DNA of 64,000 bases from Bidens hawaiensis (taxonomy: Eukaryota; Streptophyta; Magnoliopsida; Asterales; Asteraceae), in the NCBI GenBank assembly GCA_021521415.1, contig JAIQDT010014655.1:42501-106500 (forward strand), given 5' to 3'. Each line of letters opens with the position of its first letter. Positions within the stretch are counted from its first letter, which is position 1. The position numbers were made by a program, and so were the translations under genes. This document shows, one piece after another, positions 41,614 through 54,000 of this stretch. The notes below the pieces were generated by a model. That model saw only the letters and a list, made by a program, of their open reading frames with translations, made no database searches and had not been told where the DNA came from.

Positions 41614-44600
41614 GAAAAGTTGAACAGGGCTGCCCACAGTCTTTGGATTGTAGATAGCGGCTGTTCCCGGCACATGACGGGTAACAAATATTTGTTACAC
41701 GACTTAAAACCTGTTCAGGGAGCGAGAGTTAGTTTTGCTGGTGAAAGTGGAGGAAGAATTACGGGAAAAGGTACGGTGTCCAATGGAAAGATGACACTTG
41801 AGAATGTGAATTTTGTAGAAGAGCTGAAGCACAATCTGCTGAGTGTGTCGCAGATTTGTGATAAGGAGTATACTGTTCATTTCATGAAGAATGAGGCGAT
41901 CGTGTTGAAGCCTGGTTTTCAGATACCAGACGAGTGGATAGTGATGACAGCTCAACGTGATACAAATACTTATGTGATGGATATGAGGTCTACTGAAATG
42001 GCCTCAGGAGAATCATGTTTAATGACGAAAGCAAGCGAATCAGAATCCGAACTATGGCACAGGAGGATGGGGCACATTCATCTTCGAAAGATGAACCACA
42101 TTGTCAAAAATGGGCTTGTGATGGGCGTTCCCTTGAAAAGTTTTAACTTTGAAGACAAATGTATAGCATGCAAGAAGGGAAAGCAACACAAGAAATCCCA
42201 TCTCACCAAGAAGGTCAACTCTATTGCTAGTACTCTAGAACTGCTTCACATGGATCTCTTTGGTCCAGTGAATATAAAAAGTCTAGGAGGTACTTCTTAC
42301 TGCTTGGTGATCACTGAGGACTACTCGCGATATTCGTGGGTATATTTTCTGAAATCGAAAGATGAGACGGCTCAAATGGTGAAGAATTTGATTACTAAAG
42401 TTGAGAACGTCATGAGTAAAACAGTTAAGTTCATCAGAAGTGACAATGGGACAGAGTTCAAGAATTTTGAAATGGAGATCTTCTGTCTTCAGAAAGGAAT
42501 TGAACATCAATACAGCGCTCCGTATACTCCGCAACAGAATGGAGTGGCTGAAAGGAAGAACCGAACTTTAATTGAAGGAGCCAGGACTATGCTGGCAGAT
42601 TCGAAGCTTCCTGTGATGTTCTGGGCTGAAGCGGTTGCTACAGCCTGCTATGTTCTGAATAGAGTGTTAACCGTTAAGAGACTTGGTAAAACTTGTTACG
42701 AGCTTATGCATGGAAGGAAGCCCAACTTGAGTGGTCTTGAACCATTCGGGTCCCCTTGTTCGATCTTGAAGACAAACTCTAAATTTGGCGAGGTAGCCGA
42801 CGAAGGAATCTTAGTCGGTTATGTTGTTGGTACACCCAACAGACGTGTCTTCAATACTTCGACCTGCAAGGTGGAGGTGGTGTGTAACACTGACATCACA
42901 AGTTACCAACCGCCAAAACCTAGCAATGGACCTGCTGAGCTTTTCGACTATGTTAAGCTTTTTAAGTCGTTTAACGTACCGGATTTGGAGATTTCTGAAG
43001 AAGAAGAAAGAGCTGCGACGAAGATGATACTCGATGAGGAAGAAAATCTATTGCAAAGACAGCTGATTGAAAAATGTCAACCTTCCTCATCAAACACTAT
43101 CGGTACCCCTACTGCCTCTGCTGAAGAAGAATTTATCAATCCTTTTCACTCTCAGCATGAAACAACCATTGATGAGATCTCTTCTAATTTGGAAGATAAT
43201 TTGCATGTCGTTTCTGTTCCGACCACGAGAATTCATAAAGATCACCTTTTGGATAATGTGATTGGTGATGCGTCCTCAGGTGTACAAACGAGAAATAGCT
43301 TAAATGAACATACCTGTGTTTATACAAGCATTAAGGAGACAGGAATAATCGATGAATGCCTGTATACCTGCTTTATAAGCCAGATTGAACCGAAGAACTA
43401 TCAAATGGCTTTAAAGGACAGCTAGTGGGTCGAAGCCATGCAAGAAGAGTTGGCTCAATTCGAGAAGATGGAAGTTTGGACTTTGGTTGAAAAACCAAAG
43501 AATGTGCATGCGATAGGCACAAAATGGGTGTTCAAGTGCAAGAGAGATGATAAGGGGATCATTATAAGAAACAAGGCGAGGCTTGTCGTGAAGGGTTTTA
43601 ATCAACAAGAGGGGATTGATTATAACGAAGTGTTCGCTCCTGTCGCCAGATTGGAAGCCATAAGATTGTTTTTGGCGTTTGCTGCTTATGAAAAGATGAA
43701 GGTGTTTCAGCTAGATGTGAAGAGTGCGTTTTTAAATGGGAAAGTTGATGAGGTTGTGTATGTTGAGCAACCTCCGGGTTTTCCTGACCCAGACTATCCA
43801 GATCACGTGTACAGGTTGAGCAAGGCGTTGAATGGATTACATCAGGCACCTCGTGCCTGGTATGCAACTTTATCGGATTACTTGCTCGAGAATGGTTTTG
43901 AAAGAGGGAAAATTGATAGCACGTTGTTCTTCAAAAGAGATGGAAGCGACTTCCTGCTGGTACAAGTATACGTGGATGACATTATTTTTGCTGCATCAAA
44001 AGTCTCCATGTGTCAGGAGTTTGAAGCCGTCATGAAGAAAAGGTTTGAGATGAGTGCTATGGGTGAACTAACTTTCTTTCTAGGATTGCAGGTTGATCAG
44101 AGGAAGGACGGGATGTTCATTCATCAGACGAAGTATGTTCATGATGTGCTCAAGCGCTTCAAGATGGAGGACAGTTCTCCATATGATACTCCAATCTGCG
44201 TAAATCACAAATTGGGTGCTGAAGTAGACGGTGATGCAGATGTGGACCCAACTCAATATCGGGCAATAATAGGTTCTTTAATGTACTTAACTGCATCTAG
44301 GCCTGATATAATGTTTGTTGTTTGTCTTTGTGCACGTTTTCAGGCAAATCCAAAAGAATCTCATTTGAAAGGTGCAAAGAGGATACTGCGGTATCTCAAG
44401 GGCAAGCCGAAGCTGGGGTTGTGGTACCCGAGAGGAGGAGACTTGGAGCTGGTCGCTTACACAGACTCTGATTATGGAGGGTGCAATCAGAGTCGGAAGT
44501 CAACAACTGGAGGATGTCAGTTTCTTGGTGGCAGATTGGTGTCGTGGCAATGCAAGAAGCAGACTTCAGTCGCAATCTCAACCTGTGAGGCAGAATACAT

Positions 44601-44916
44601 GGCTGCATCCAACTGCTGCTCTCAGGTTCTTTGGATACAACAACAATTGCGCGACTATGGTCTGAATTTCTTACTTACTCCTATTTGCATTGATAACACA
44701 GCTGCTATCTCAGTAACTAACAATCCCGTGAAACATAGTAAAACTAAACACATTGACATACGTCATCATTTCATACGGGATTGTGCTGAGAAGAAACTGA
44801 TAATTCTTGAAAAGGTGGATACGCTTGATAATTTCGCTGATTTATACACTAAAGCGTTTGACAAATCTAGATTTCAAAACCTTATTGAACTGAATGGGAT
44901 GATCAATCCCGAGTAA
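41614..44916 (+). pseudogene. pol: pol of element D, one nonsense codon
   Basis: Complete Pol frame with protease (VDSGCSRHMTG), integrase zinc and core domains, RT (YVDD) and RNase H (TDSDYGGC), ending TAA 44914-44916 after GMINPE. A TAG at 43423-43425 replaces a Ser codon just before the RT region. Two substitutions fall at otherwise constant sites: VITEDYSRY in place of VITDDYSRY in the integrase, and KALNGLHQ in place of KALYGLHQ in RT. Confidence 0.93.
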
Positions 44917-44933
44917 CCATGTTTGTCTTATGT

Positions 44934-44975
<42 letters not shown>

Positions 44976-45703
44976 GTCACTAATCGCTTAAAAATATGTC
45001 GGTTACATCAGTTTGAATGACTTGTCTTCGGATATGTTTTGGTCCTCATTTTCTACTTGTGGATTTTGAGGATAGCCATTAACCAGATTACTGATAGTGA
45101 CCGGGGCGGTTTATGATGAGTTTTTCATTTTTTCGCTTAAAATTAGTCGCTCATACTTAGTTAGAAGGACACATACAAGTATGTGGTCGGTCCAGCTGAT
45201 CCATTGGATCTTCGGGATAGCCGTTTACCTGAAGACTTTGTTTTGGTCGGGGCGATTAATGTTAAAATTTTTTAAAGGGAAATGAAATTATTTTTCAAGT
45301 CTGTTACTTCGTAAGAAGTTCGTTAGCTATGTTAAACGGAAAATTGATCCAACCTTGGAAAATGATAGATATACTAAATTTGTGTGCTTAACTAGTGAAG
45401 TTATTAGGCTTAAAAGGCTTTAGGACAGTCATTGTATGTCATGGTAACCTTTAATGGTGCGTAAAAGTAGATGTGATACAAACTAATTTTACTTGATTTT
45501 ACGTGGAAACTCCTTAAGAGTTTTGCGTGTCTTCATATATATCTTTCCGAATGATAGGCAGAAAAGCGATTACCCAGTCATACACGAGCCCATGTTTGTT
45601 CTGATTCCCGTGGAGATAGCGTCTCAAGATACTGCAGTGATCCAGATTCGGGACTTGCAGTTAATTTCTACTTTGAAGTCTATGATTATTTCAAAAAAAA
45701 ATA

Positions 45704-45734
<31 letters not shown>

Positions 45735-47126
45735 AATAATTTGGAGTTATTGAAATATATTAGTGATGATAAAATAAAGTCTTCACAATCGTTGAGTAAG
45801 AAGAAAAACGGGAACCAGACGAAGAGTACTTACATGTTTAATCAGACACTATGGGTCGAAGTCAATTCGGGGTGACTTGGGGAAAGCCAAATACGCTTTG
45901 AGGATAGATAGGAGGCATCAATATTTCTGAGTTGTTGCCCACTTAAATTTTAAGGATTAATTGAACCTAACTCGTATCACAGAAACGATGAAAACCATCT
46001 TAAGTATATTACCTGCTTACAACCTGTCTCTATATGTCATACTACAGCTAAACACGGATCTATGTGACAGTCACGTAGTTAGTATGATTCCTGTTCGGAT
46101 CTTTTCTAAAACGTAGCAGTCCCTATCGAGACTGAAATTTGATCCCTTATACTTTAAATTTTTGACCTTAGATAGTTTTAGGGTTTTTTAACTGGTTACT
46201 TAGAATTGATCATGTTATTTATTTCTTCTTGGAAAGTTTTATAACTTAATTGGAAAATTGTTAAAATTATAAGGTTTGATTTTGTAAATATATAGGCGAT
46301 GTTGTTGAACAGGCGAAGTTGTGGTTAACTTCGCCTAGGCGAAGTTATCCGTAACTTCGCCTGTATAACTCCGCCCATATAAAAGGATTATCAACAGTCA
46401 TCTGTTCATTAATATCAGCGAACATATCCACAGTCAAACTATTCTCCGGCGAACTTGTTATTAACCTCGATTACGTGTTATTTATTTCCGATTTTCACAC
46501 CGATCAAAGGTTCGAGATGTTGTATTATCGTATATTACAAGTTCTTTCATGATAATCAAGGGTCGTTTCGACCCGGTTATTAACCTCGAACCATCGGTTT
46601 TGAAACCGATTTTCATAACCTATGTTTTTACGTGTTGAACACTATACTGATCGTCAACATGTCCTTAAAACTTGTGGTTTAGAGTTCTTAATCGTCTAAA
46701 CTAGCCGAATCATCAACTGCACGTTGTTCCATTAATCTCACTGTCGCCGATTCAGATTCAGGCGAAGTTAGGGTTTAGGCGAAGTTATCCATAACTTCGC
46801 CTGGAGCTTAAGTTCGCCTGAGGCGAAGTTATCCGTAACTTCGCCCGAAGCTTATGTTCGCCTGAGGCGAAGTTATCCGTAACTTCGCCTGAAACTTAAA
46901 TTCGCCTGAGGCGATGTTGTGATGAGGCGAAGTTAACATCATCTTCGCCTAAGATCATTTTACTTAATGTTGATTAGACGAACTTAAATCTGAAGCGAAG
47001 TTGTTCCCAACTTCGCCTCACCTTTAACTTCGCCTATACAGAGTTTATCACAACTTCGCTCATGGTAACAAAGCGAACTTGTGCTATGTCTTTTTGTCGT
47101 TCTAACTTGGTTAGTTTGTTGCAGAT
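44917..47126 (+). promoter_or_regulatory. Pol-ORF3 spacer of element D with internal promoter
   Basis: 2.2 kb without a gene. It holds a 37-A tract (44938-44974), the conserved spacer sequence shared with A, B and E, an A/AAAAT-rich microsatellite (about 45692-45738), two adjacent GGCGAAGTT hairpins (about 46312-46361, the second with a TCCG loop), a TATAAAA box at 46378-46384, more hairpins (about 46758-47070), and an acceptor-like TTTGTTGCAG (AG 47123-47124) two bases before the ORF3 ATG. Confidence 0.66.
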
Positions 47127-49943
47127 ATGGCTGCGGTAGCTGGTGCTGGAGGTGCAGGAGGAGATGATGGTGACAATCAGAGACAATTCTTCCCGGGTCA
47201 CAATATGTACATTACAGTTGACCCAGAGGCGAGCGGTGTGGACGACTATCGCGAGATTATCACTTTCCTCCTGCGCTCGAGGATCTTTCACGCGATCACC
47301 AACACTCTGCCGATATCTCTGCCGAATATCGAAGACTTCTGGCAGACGGTTGAATACGACTGCCGTGTTGAGCCCCCGGTCATGAGAGCAACAGTGAACA
47401 ATCAAGAAGTTCAGTTCAATTCTGAACAGATCCGGGTGGCATTAAGGTTTGGTGAAGAGACTAGAGATGACCCTACAGAGTTCGTAGCTCCGTTCCGTGA
47501 TGGAGCGTTTCTTCGAATGGGCTACTCTGGTCCATTAGGAGATACCCAGAGGAGGAAGGGTTTCCTTCTAGATCAGTGGCGCTTCCTCATGCACGTTATG
47601 ATCGTGTGCATGTCGGGGAGGAAGGCGGGCACAGATGGTATGGGTGCGACCATGCAGTCTGCCATGACTGCACTGACCTATAACAAGCGTTATAGCTTCA
47701 GTCAAATGGTCTTCTACGAGATTGATAGGCAAAGAAGGGCGATGTCTCGGGAGCGGTTCATTATGTACCCACGTTTTATTCAAATGATATTGAACCATGT
47801 GGCTCCGAGTCTTCCTCAGATACGTCGAATCAGTGAGCAAACGTATCTTTGCTCAATGCCGCACGTCAAGTGCGAGGAGCAACCCTGAACGTCGTCCCAG
47901 GCATACTCCTCTATTTGGGTTTTTAGTTAACCCAGAGTATGTTCCTGTTGGTGGGGACGAGTTCAGAGATCCTCAACCGCGACAGGCAAGAGCAACTCAA
48001 GCTGTTCCTGCTCCTGCTGTGCCTGTTGTGTCTACTGCAGAGGATATAGACCTTGACGCTGTTTTTGGAGGTCAAGGCTATTTTGATATGGATCATGTGG
48101 AAGAGGTGCAGGTCTCGGCTGCACAAAGTTTGGGTGTAAGTATGACTAGAGCAGCTACGTCGATGGCTGACTCCGATTTGGATGAGATTATGAATGAGGG
48201 GAGACGGTTGATGGTGTCTAGAGAGAGAACGATTGGGAAGAGGAAGAGAACGGAAGATGATGATGAGTCGGAAGAAGAAGAAGACATACATAAGCTGATT
48301 AGAAGATCAAGACGGGAGAGGACAGGTGCTGGCATGGGAGCTGGAGAGACTTCAAGGACTGTACGATTTGCTCCGGCCGCACTGTCTGGTATGTCCATTG
48401 TTCCTTCTTCTGTACAGGTGACAAGTACAAGCGCTGCGGATGTTCCCGTGGTGGCTACATCAACGGCTAGCATTCCATCCACCACTACCATCCAGACGTC
48501 GACTCCGGAAATCGTGTCTCTACCGCCTCCAACGCTTACTCAGTCGGTGGTAGCAGCACGATTTGTAGAGTCAACGGTCGTTACTGCTGCAGGGTTATCA
48601 GGTATGGTACCACCTGCGGTTACGCCTGCTTCTGGTGTCTCGCCTTCGCCTACTTCAGATTCAGAAAGAATAGCTTCACTAGAGTGGATCGTGGCAGAGC
48701 AGTCGAAGACTATTCAAAGCTTAGTGGAAGCAAATCAACTACAGGCATCCCTCCTAGTTGAGCAAGGGAAAGTTATAGATGCCTTGAAGGAGTTCTTGGC
48801 ATCTCAGGGGGAGATGAGCTGTAAGGGCGACGAGCTCAGAACGAAGAAGAGAAACGACCGTGACGATGATCCCAACGCATCGAAAGATGCAGGTGGTGAG
48901 CTGCCAAGAACTTCTGAAGCTCTTGGTACTTCCACGGCTGAGGGGGAGTCTACCGACGTGGCTGGTGGTTCTGGTGATGATGTAGTGTTGGTGGAAGATG
49001 ATGTGATTGATGCGCTGAAAGAGCTTGATGATGATATGTTCAGCGACGATGTACTGTTTGATGAAGATGTGCTGCCGAGTGATGTGATTGAAAAGATCGG
49101 TGAGCAGATTGTGATTGAAGATGGAATAGAAGAGGGGGAGATAGTAGAAGAAGGAGTTGAACATGAGATCCCTGATGTAGAGAAAGTCGACATGGGTGCT
49201 GAGATGGATGAGACTGAGTGGGAGGAGCAGCCTAGGTGGAAGGAAGGCTGTGCTCATTGGTTTATCAAGACCAAGAAGCCTGCTGTTCCAGCCATGTTCA
49301 AGAAAAGTTATAACATCAAAGGCTATGCTGAGTCGAAGAAGGGAATTATCTGTTGGATTTATGATGAACAGATAAAGTTTTTGTGGTGAAGCGTTATGAT
49401 GGTATTCAATACTTCAAGAGAATGTTGAGATCTCTCAATACGTTGCCGGAATGCGAGGTGAAAGATTTGGCCAGGTTGGGCCTGATAAATAGAAGTGACA
49501 ACAATATGGCAAGAATGATTGAGAAGATTGTGTGGAAAGAAGGCAAAAAAGAAAAGAAGTTTGAACTATTAAAGCCACAGAAGGGAAAGCTCGTAGAGGA
49601 TACAGAGAGGGGATTGAGAGCAGATGGCAAGCCATGGATGGTGATGAAGTACAAACCGATCCGATGCATCAAGGAGGTTCCGATAAAGAATATGCCTCAA
49701 GATGTGTTAAAGAATCTAAAATGGTGGTACGTTGATTGCCAGACTGCTGAAGCTGTGATGGAAGATGAGGATGAACAAGAGATCCTTAGATTTTACGATC
49801 CGATGCATCTTGTAAACTTATCGCAAGCTGATCTGAAGATGCTCAACGAGAAAAAGATCTTTTATATTCCAGCTTGGAAGGATGAAGCAAGAAAGTATCA
49901 ACGAGTTGTGACGGTATGTGTTAGAGAAGGAGTGTACGCATGA
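47127..49943 (+). pseudogene. ORF3 of element D, two deletions
   Basis: Starts MAAVAGAGGAGG at 47127 and ends TGA at 49941-49943. A 14-bp deletion near 47818, between AG repeats, shifts the frame after the MILNHVAPSLPQ motif. A 1-base deletion in a T run near 49378 restores the original frame, so the C-terminal domain (RYDGIQYFKRML to VCVREGVYA) is read in the starting frame. The middle 1.5 kb is read in another frame. Otherwise collinear with the intact ORF3 of element E. Confidence 0.92.
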
Positions 49944-49996
49944 AGATACAGGATTACGAGACAAGAGCTGAAAGATCAAGATATGAAGCTACTGTC

Positions 49997-50005
49997 AAGG
50001 GGGGG
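49997..50005 (+). promoter_or_regulatory. Polypurine tract of element D
   Basis: AAGGGGGGG, a variant of AAGGGGGAG, two bases before the 3' LTR. Confidence 0.82.
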
Positions 50006-50007
50006 TC

Positions 50008-50474
50008 TATTGGTACATAGATGTCAGTAGTTCATATGTCTAATGTCTGTAATCGAGTCTGTAATATTGTTTATGTAATTGTTTGTTTAGAAGCGAAGTT
50101 GTTGACAAGTTCGCTTAGGCGAACTTGTTAACCAAGCGAAGTTGTTGACAAGTTCGCCTAGGCGAACTTGTTGAACGAGCGAAGTTAAGGACAACTTCGC
50201 CTGAGGCGAAGTTGTCGTGTATTTATATTGTTTACTGTTTACTGTTTACGGGTTGGTTGTTAGAGAGTTCAGTTGATCGAGTCGTGTAATTCAGTGAGTC
50301 TATTGACGTGAGTTTGTAAGTAACACGGTTCGAGTTATCAATATAACGTGTGGTTGTTCGTATCGTGTGTACGTGTGTTCGTGAGCTAATATTCTACGTC
50401 CGTAACGATCTACACAGGGATTCCGCACCTGTGTATATCGGGATATCTCGTGTGATCCGTCCAGGGAACCTACA
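50008..50474 (+). repeat. 3' LTR of element D (starts TA, not TG)
   Basis: 467 bp and collinear with 37933-38399. By eye it differs at three positions, including the terminal TG, which is TA here. The TSD GATTT follows at 50475. Confidence 0.93.
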
Positions 50475-51055
50475 GATTTCATTTTGGAATATGACAAAAG
50501 AATAGAGGATAGGCTCAGTACATTAACAATCAAAACAAGGGAATTTATATTGAGCATGAGAGCCAAATGAATCGAAAGATTCATGTTTGGTTCGGGAAGG
50601 GATCATGGAATTTTTGAAATGAATGGAAAGATAATCTACTTTCATTAAGTGATTTATTAGATAATCGAAAAAAGAGAATCTTGAATACTATTAGAAATTC
50701 AGAAGAATTGCGCGAAAGGGCCATAGAACAGCTGGAAAAAGCCCGGGCTCGCTTGCGGAAAGTAGAAATAGAAGTAGATGAGTTTCGCGTGAATGGATAC
50801 TCTGAAATAGAGCGAGAAAAATTGAATTTGATTGATTCAACTTATAAGACTTTGGAACAACTAGAAAATTACAAAAATGAAACTATAAATTTTGAACAAC
50901 CAAAGGCCAGTAATCAAGTCCGACAACGGGTTTTCCAACAAGCCTTACAAGGAGCTCTAGGAACTCTGAATAGTTGTTTAAACAACGAGTTACATTTACG
51001 TACTATCAGTGCCAATATTGGCATATTGGCGGCGATGAAACAAATAACGGATTAG
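50475..51055 (+). pseudogene. atpF: Nuclear plastid DNA: atpF intron 3' part and exon 2
   Basis: Begins with the right TSD copy (GATTT, 50475-50479), continues the group II intron to about 50644, then exon 2 from about 50645 ([22 protein letters not shown]) to TAG 51053-51055 (ends AAMKQITD). Exon 2 is fully open, about 136 codons, and encodes the stalk coiled coil of ATP synthase subunit b that links CFo to CF1 in the plastid. The open frame shows the plastid transfer is not ancient. It is separated from exon 1 by element D and has no nuclear promoter or transit peptide, so it is not functional. Confidence 0.9.
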
Positions 51056-51094
51056 TCCTTCTAAGCGTCAAGTTGGCGTGAGGGCATAATTATT
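51056..51094. other. NUPT-satellite junction with inverted satellite fragment
   Basis: After the atpF stop come about 18 bases of spacer (51056-51073), perhaps plastid atpF-atpA spacer. Then 51074-51094 is the reverse complement of the satellite segment AATAATTATGCCCTCACGCC plus one base. The forward array starts at once, so 51078-51092 pairs with 51106-51120 as a 15-bp inverted repeat with a 13-nt loop. Confidence 0.8.
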
Positions 51095-54000
51095 TATCGG
51101 ATCAATAATTATGCCCTCACACCACCCCGTGGCCCGTTCGAAATTTTGCCAGTATTGCCAAAGGGGGTAGTACACGAGTCGGAGGAAAAACTGAGTATGG
51201 GTCGAACCACTGAATCGGATCATAAATTCGGTCCAGGAGACTGCCATACAATATTATATGACCCTAAGAAAGAATCAGATCAATAATTATGCCCTCACAC
51301 CACCCCCGTGGCCCGTTCTAAATTTGCCAGTATTGCCAAATGGGGTAGTACATGAGCCGGAGGAAAACCTGAGTATGGGTCAAACCACTGAATCGGATCA
51401 TAAATTCGGTCTAGGAGACTGCCATACAATATTTTATGACCCTAAGAAAGAATCAGATCAATAATTATTCGCTCACGCCACCCCGTGGACCGTTCAAAAT
51501 TTTGGTCGTATTGCCAAAGTGGGTAGTACACGAGCCGGAGGAAAAACTGAGTATGGGTCGAACTACTGAATAGGATCATAAATTCGGTCTAGGAGACTGC
51601 CATACAATATTTTATGACCCTAAGAAAGAATCGGATCAATAATTATGCCCTCACGCCACCCCGTGGCCCGTTCAAAATTTTGGTCGAATTGCCAAAGGGG
51701 GTAGTACACGAGCCGGAGGAAAAAACTGAGTACGGGTCGAACCACTGAATCATATCATAAATTCGGTCCAGGAGACTGCCATAAAATATTTTATGACTCT
51801 AAGAAAGAATCAGATTAATAATTATGCCCTCACGCCACCCCGTGGCCCGTTCGAAATTTTGATCGTATTGCCAAAGGGGGTTGTACACGAGCCGGAGGAA
51901 AAAACTAAGTGTGGGTCGAACCACTGAATCGGATCATAAATTCGGTCTAGGAGACTGCCATACAAAATTTTATGACTCTAAGAAAGAATCGGATCAATAA
52001 TTATGCCCTCACGCCACCCGGTGGCCTGTTCCAAATTTTAATCGTATTGCCAAATGGGGTAGTACACGAGCTGGAGGAAAAAACCAAGTATGGGTCGAAC
52101 CACTGAATCGGATCATAAATTCGGTCTAGAAGACTGCAATACAATATTTTATGACCCTAAGAAAGAATCGGATCAATAATTATTCGCTCACGCCACCATG
52201 TGGCCCGTTCGAAATTTTGGTCGTATTGCCAAAGGGGGTAGTACACGAGCCGGAGGAAAACCTGAGTATGGGTCGAACCACTAAATCGGATCTTAAATTC
52301 TGTCTAGGAGACTGTCATACAATATTTTATGACCCTAAGAAAGAATCGGATCAATAATTATGCCCTCACGCCACCCCGTGGCCCGTTCGAAATTTTGGTC
52401 GTATTGCCAAAGGGGGTAGTACACGAGCCGGAGGAAAAAACTGAGTATGGGTCGAACCACTGAATCGGATCATAAATTCGGTCATGGAGACTGCCATACA
52501 ATATTTTATGACTCTAATAAAGAATCGGATCAATAATTATACCCTCACATCACCCCGTGACCCGTTCAAAATTTTGCCACTATTGCCAAAGGGAGTAGTA
52601 CACGAGCCGGAGGAAAAACTGAGTATGGGTCGAACCACTGAATCGGATCATAAATTCGGTCCAGGAGACTGCCATACAATATTTTATGACTCTAAGAAAG
52701 AATCAGATAAATAATTATGCCCTCACGCCACCCCGTGGCCCGTTCGAAATTTTAGTCGTATTGCCAAAGGGGGTAGTCTACGAGCCGGAGGAAAAAACTA
52801 GTATGGTTCGAACCACTGAATCGGATCATAAATTCGGTCTAGGAGACTGCCATACAATATTTTATGACCCTAAGAAAGAATCGGATCAATAATTATGCCC
52901 TCACACTACCCCGTGGCCCGTTCGAAATTTTGCCAGTATTGCCAAAGAGGGTAGTACACGAGCCGGAGGAAAAACTGAGTATGGGTCGAACCACTGAATC
53001 AGATCATAAATTCGGTCCAGGAGACTGCCATTCAATATTTTATGACTTAAGAATCAGATAAATAATTATGCCCTCACGCCACCCCGTGGCCCGTTCGAAA
53101 TTTTGATCGTATTGCCAAAGGGGGTTGTACACGAGCCGGAGGAAAAAACTAAGTATGGGTCGAACCACTGAATCGGATCATAAATTCGGTCTAGGAGACT
53201 GCCATACAATATTTTATGACTCTAAGAATGAATCGGATCAATAATTATGCCCTGACGCCACCCCGTGGCCCCTTCGAAATTTTAATCTTATTGCCAAAGG
53301 GGGTAGTACACGAGCCGGAGGAAAAAACCAAGTATGGGAAACCACTGAATCGGATCATAAATTCGGTCTAGAAGACTGCCATACAATATTTTATGACCCT
53401 AAGAAAGAATCGGATCAATAATTATTCGCTCACGCCACCCCGTGGCCCGTTCGAAATTTTGGTCGTATTGCCAAAGGGGATAGTACACGAGCCGGAGGAA
53501 AAAACTGAGTATGGGTCGAACCACTGAATCGGATCATAAATTCGGTCTAGAAGACTCCATACAATATTTTATGACCCTAAGAAAGAATCGGATCAATAAT
53601 TATGCCCTCACACCACCCCGTGGCCCGTTCGAAATTTTGCCTGTATTGCCAAAGGGGGTAGTACACGAGCCGGAGGAAAAAATGAGTATGGGTCGAACCA
53701 CTGAATCGGATCATAAATTCGGTCCAGGAGACTGCCATGCAATATTTTATGACCCTAAGAAAGAATCGGATCAATAATTATGCCCTCACGCCTCCCCCGT
53801 GGCCCGTTCGAAATTTTGGTCGTATTGCCAAAGGGGGTAGTACACGAGCCGGAGAAAAAAACTAAGGATGGGTCGAACCACTGAATCGGATCATAAATTT
53901 GGTCATGGAGACTGACAAACAATATTTTATAACCCTAAGAAAGAATCAGATCAATAGTTTTGACCTCACGCCACCCCGTGGACCGTGCGAATATTTGTTC

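Larger units (their letters stand above)
37933..50474 (+). mobile_element. Element D: young Ty1/copia retrotransposon in the atpF intron
   Basis: 12,542 bp, with 467-bp LTRs differing at about 3 positions, TSD GATTT, PBS and PPT. All genes are recognisable, but gag has two TAG codons, pol one, and ORF3 a 14-bp deletion plus a 1-base deletion. Despite its young LTRs it cannot make its own proteins, so it was probably mobilised in trans or inactivated soon after insertion. Closest to element B in LTR and coding sequence. Confidence 0.95.

Noticed and set aside
37336..51055. Window as a piece of plastid genome, or atpF as a working gene
   Set aside because: The gene is split by two LTR retrotransposons and flanked by satellite, so it is a nuclear plastid-derived fragment.
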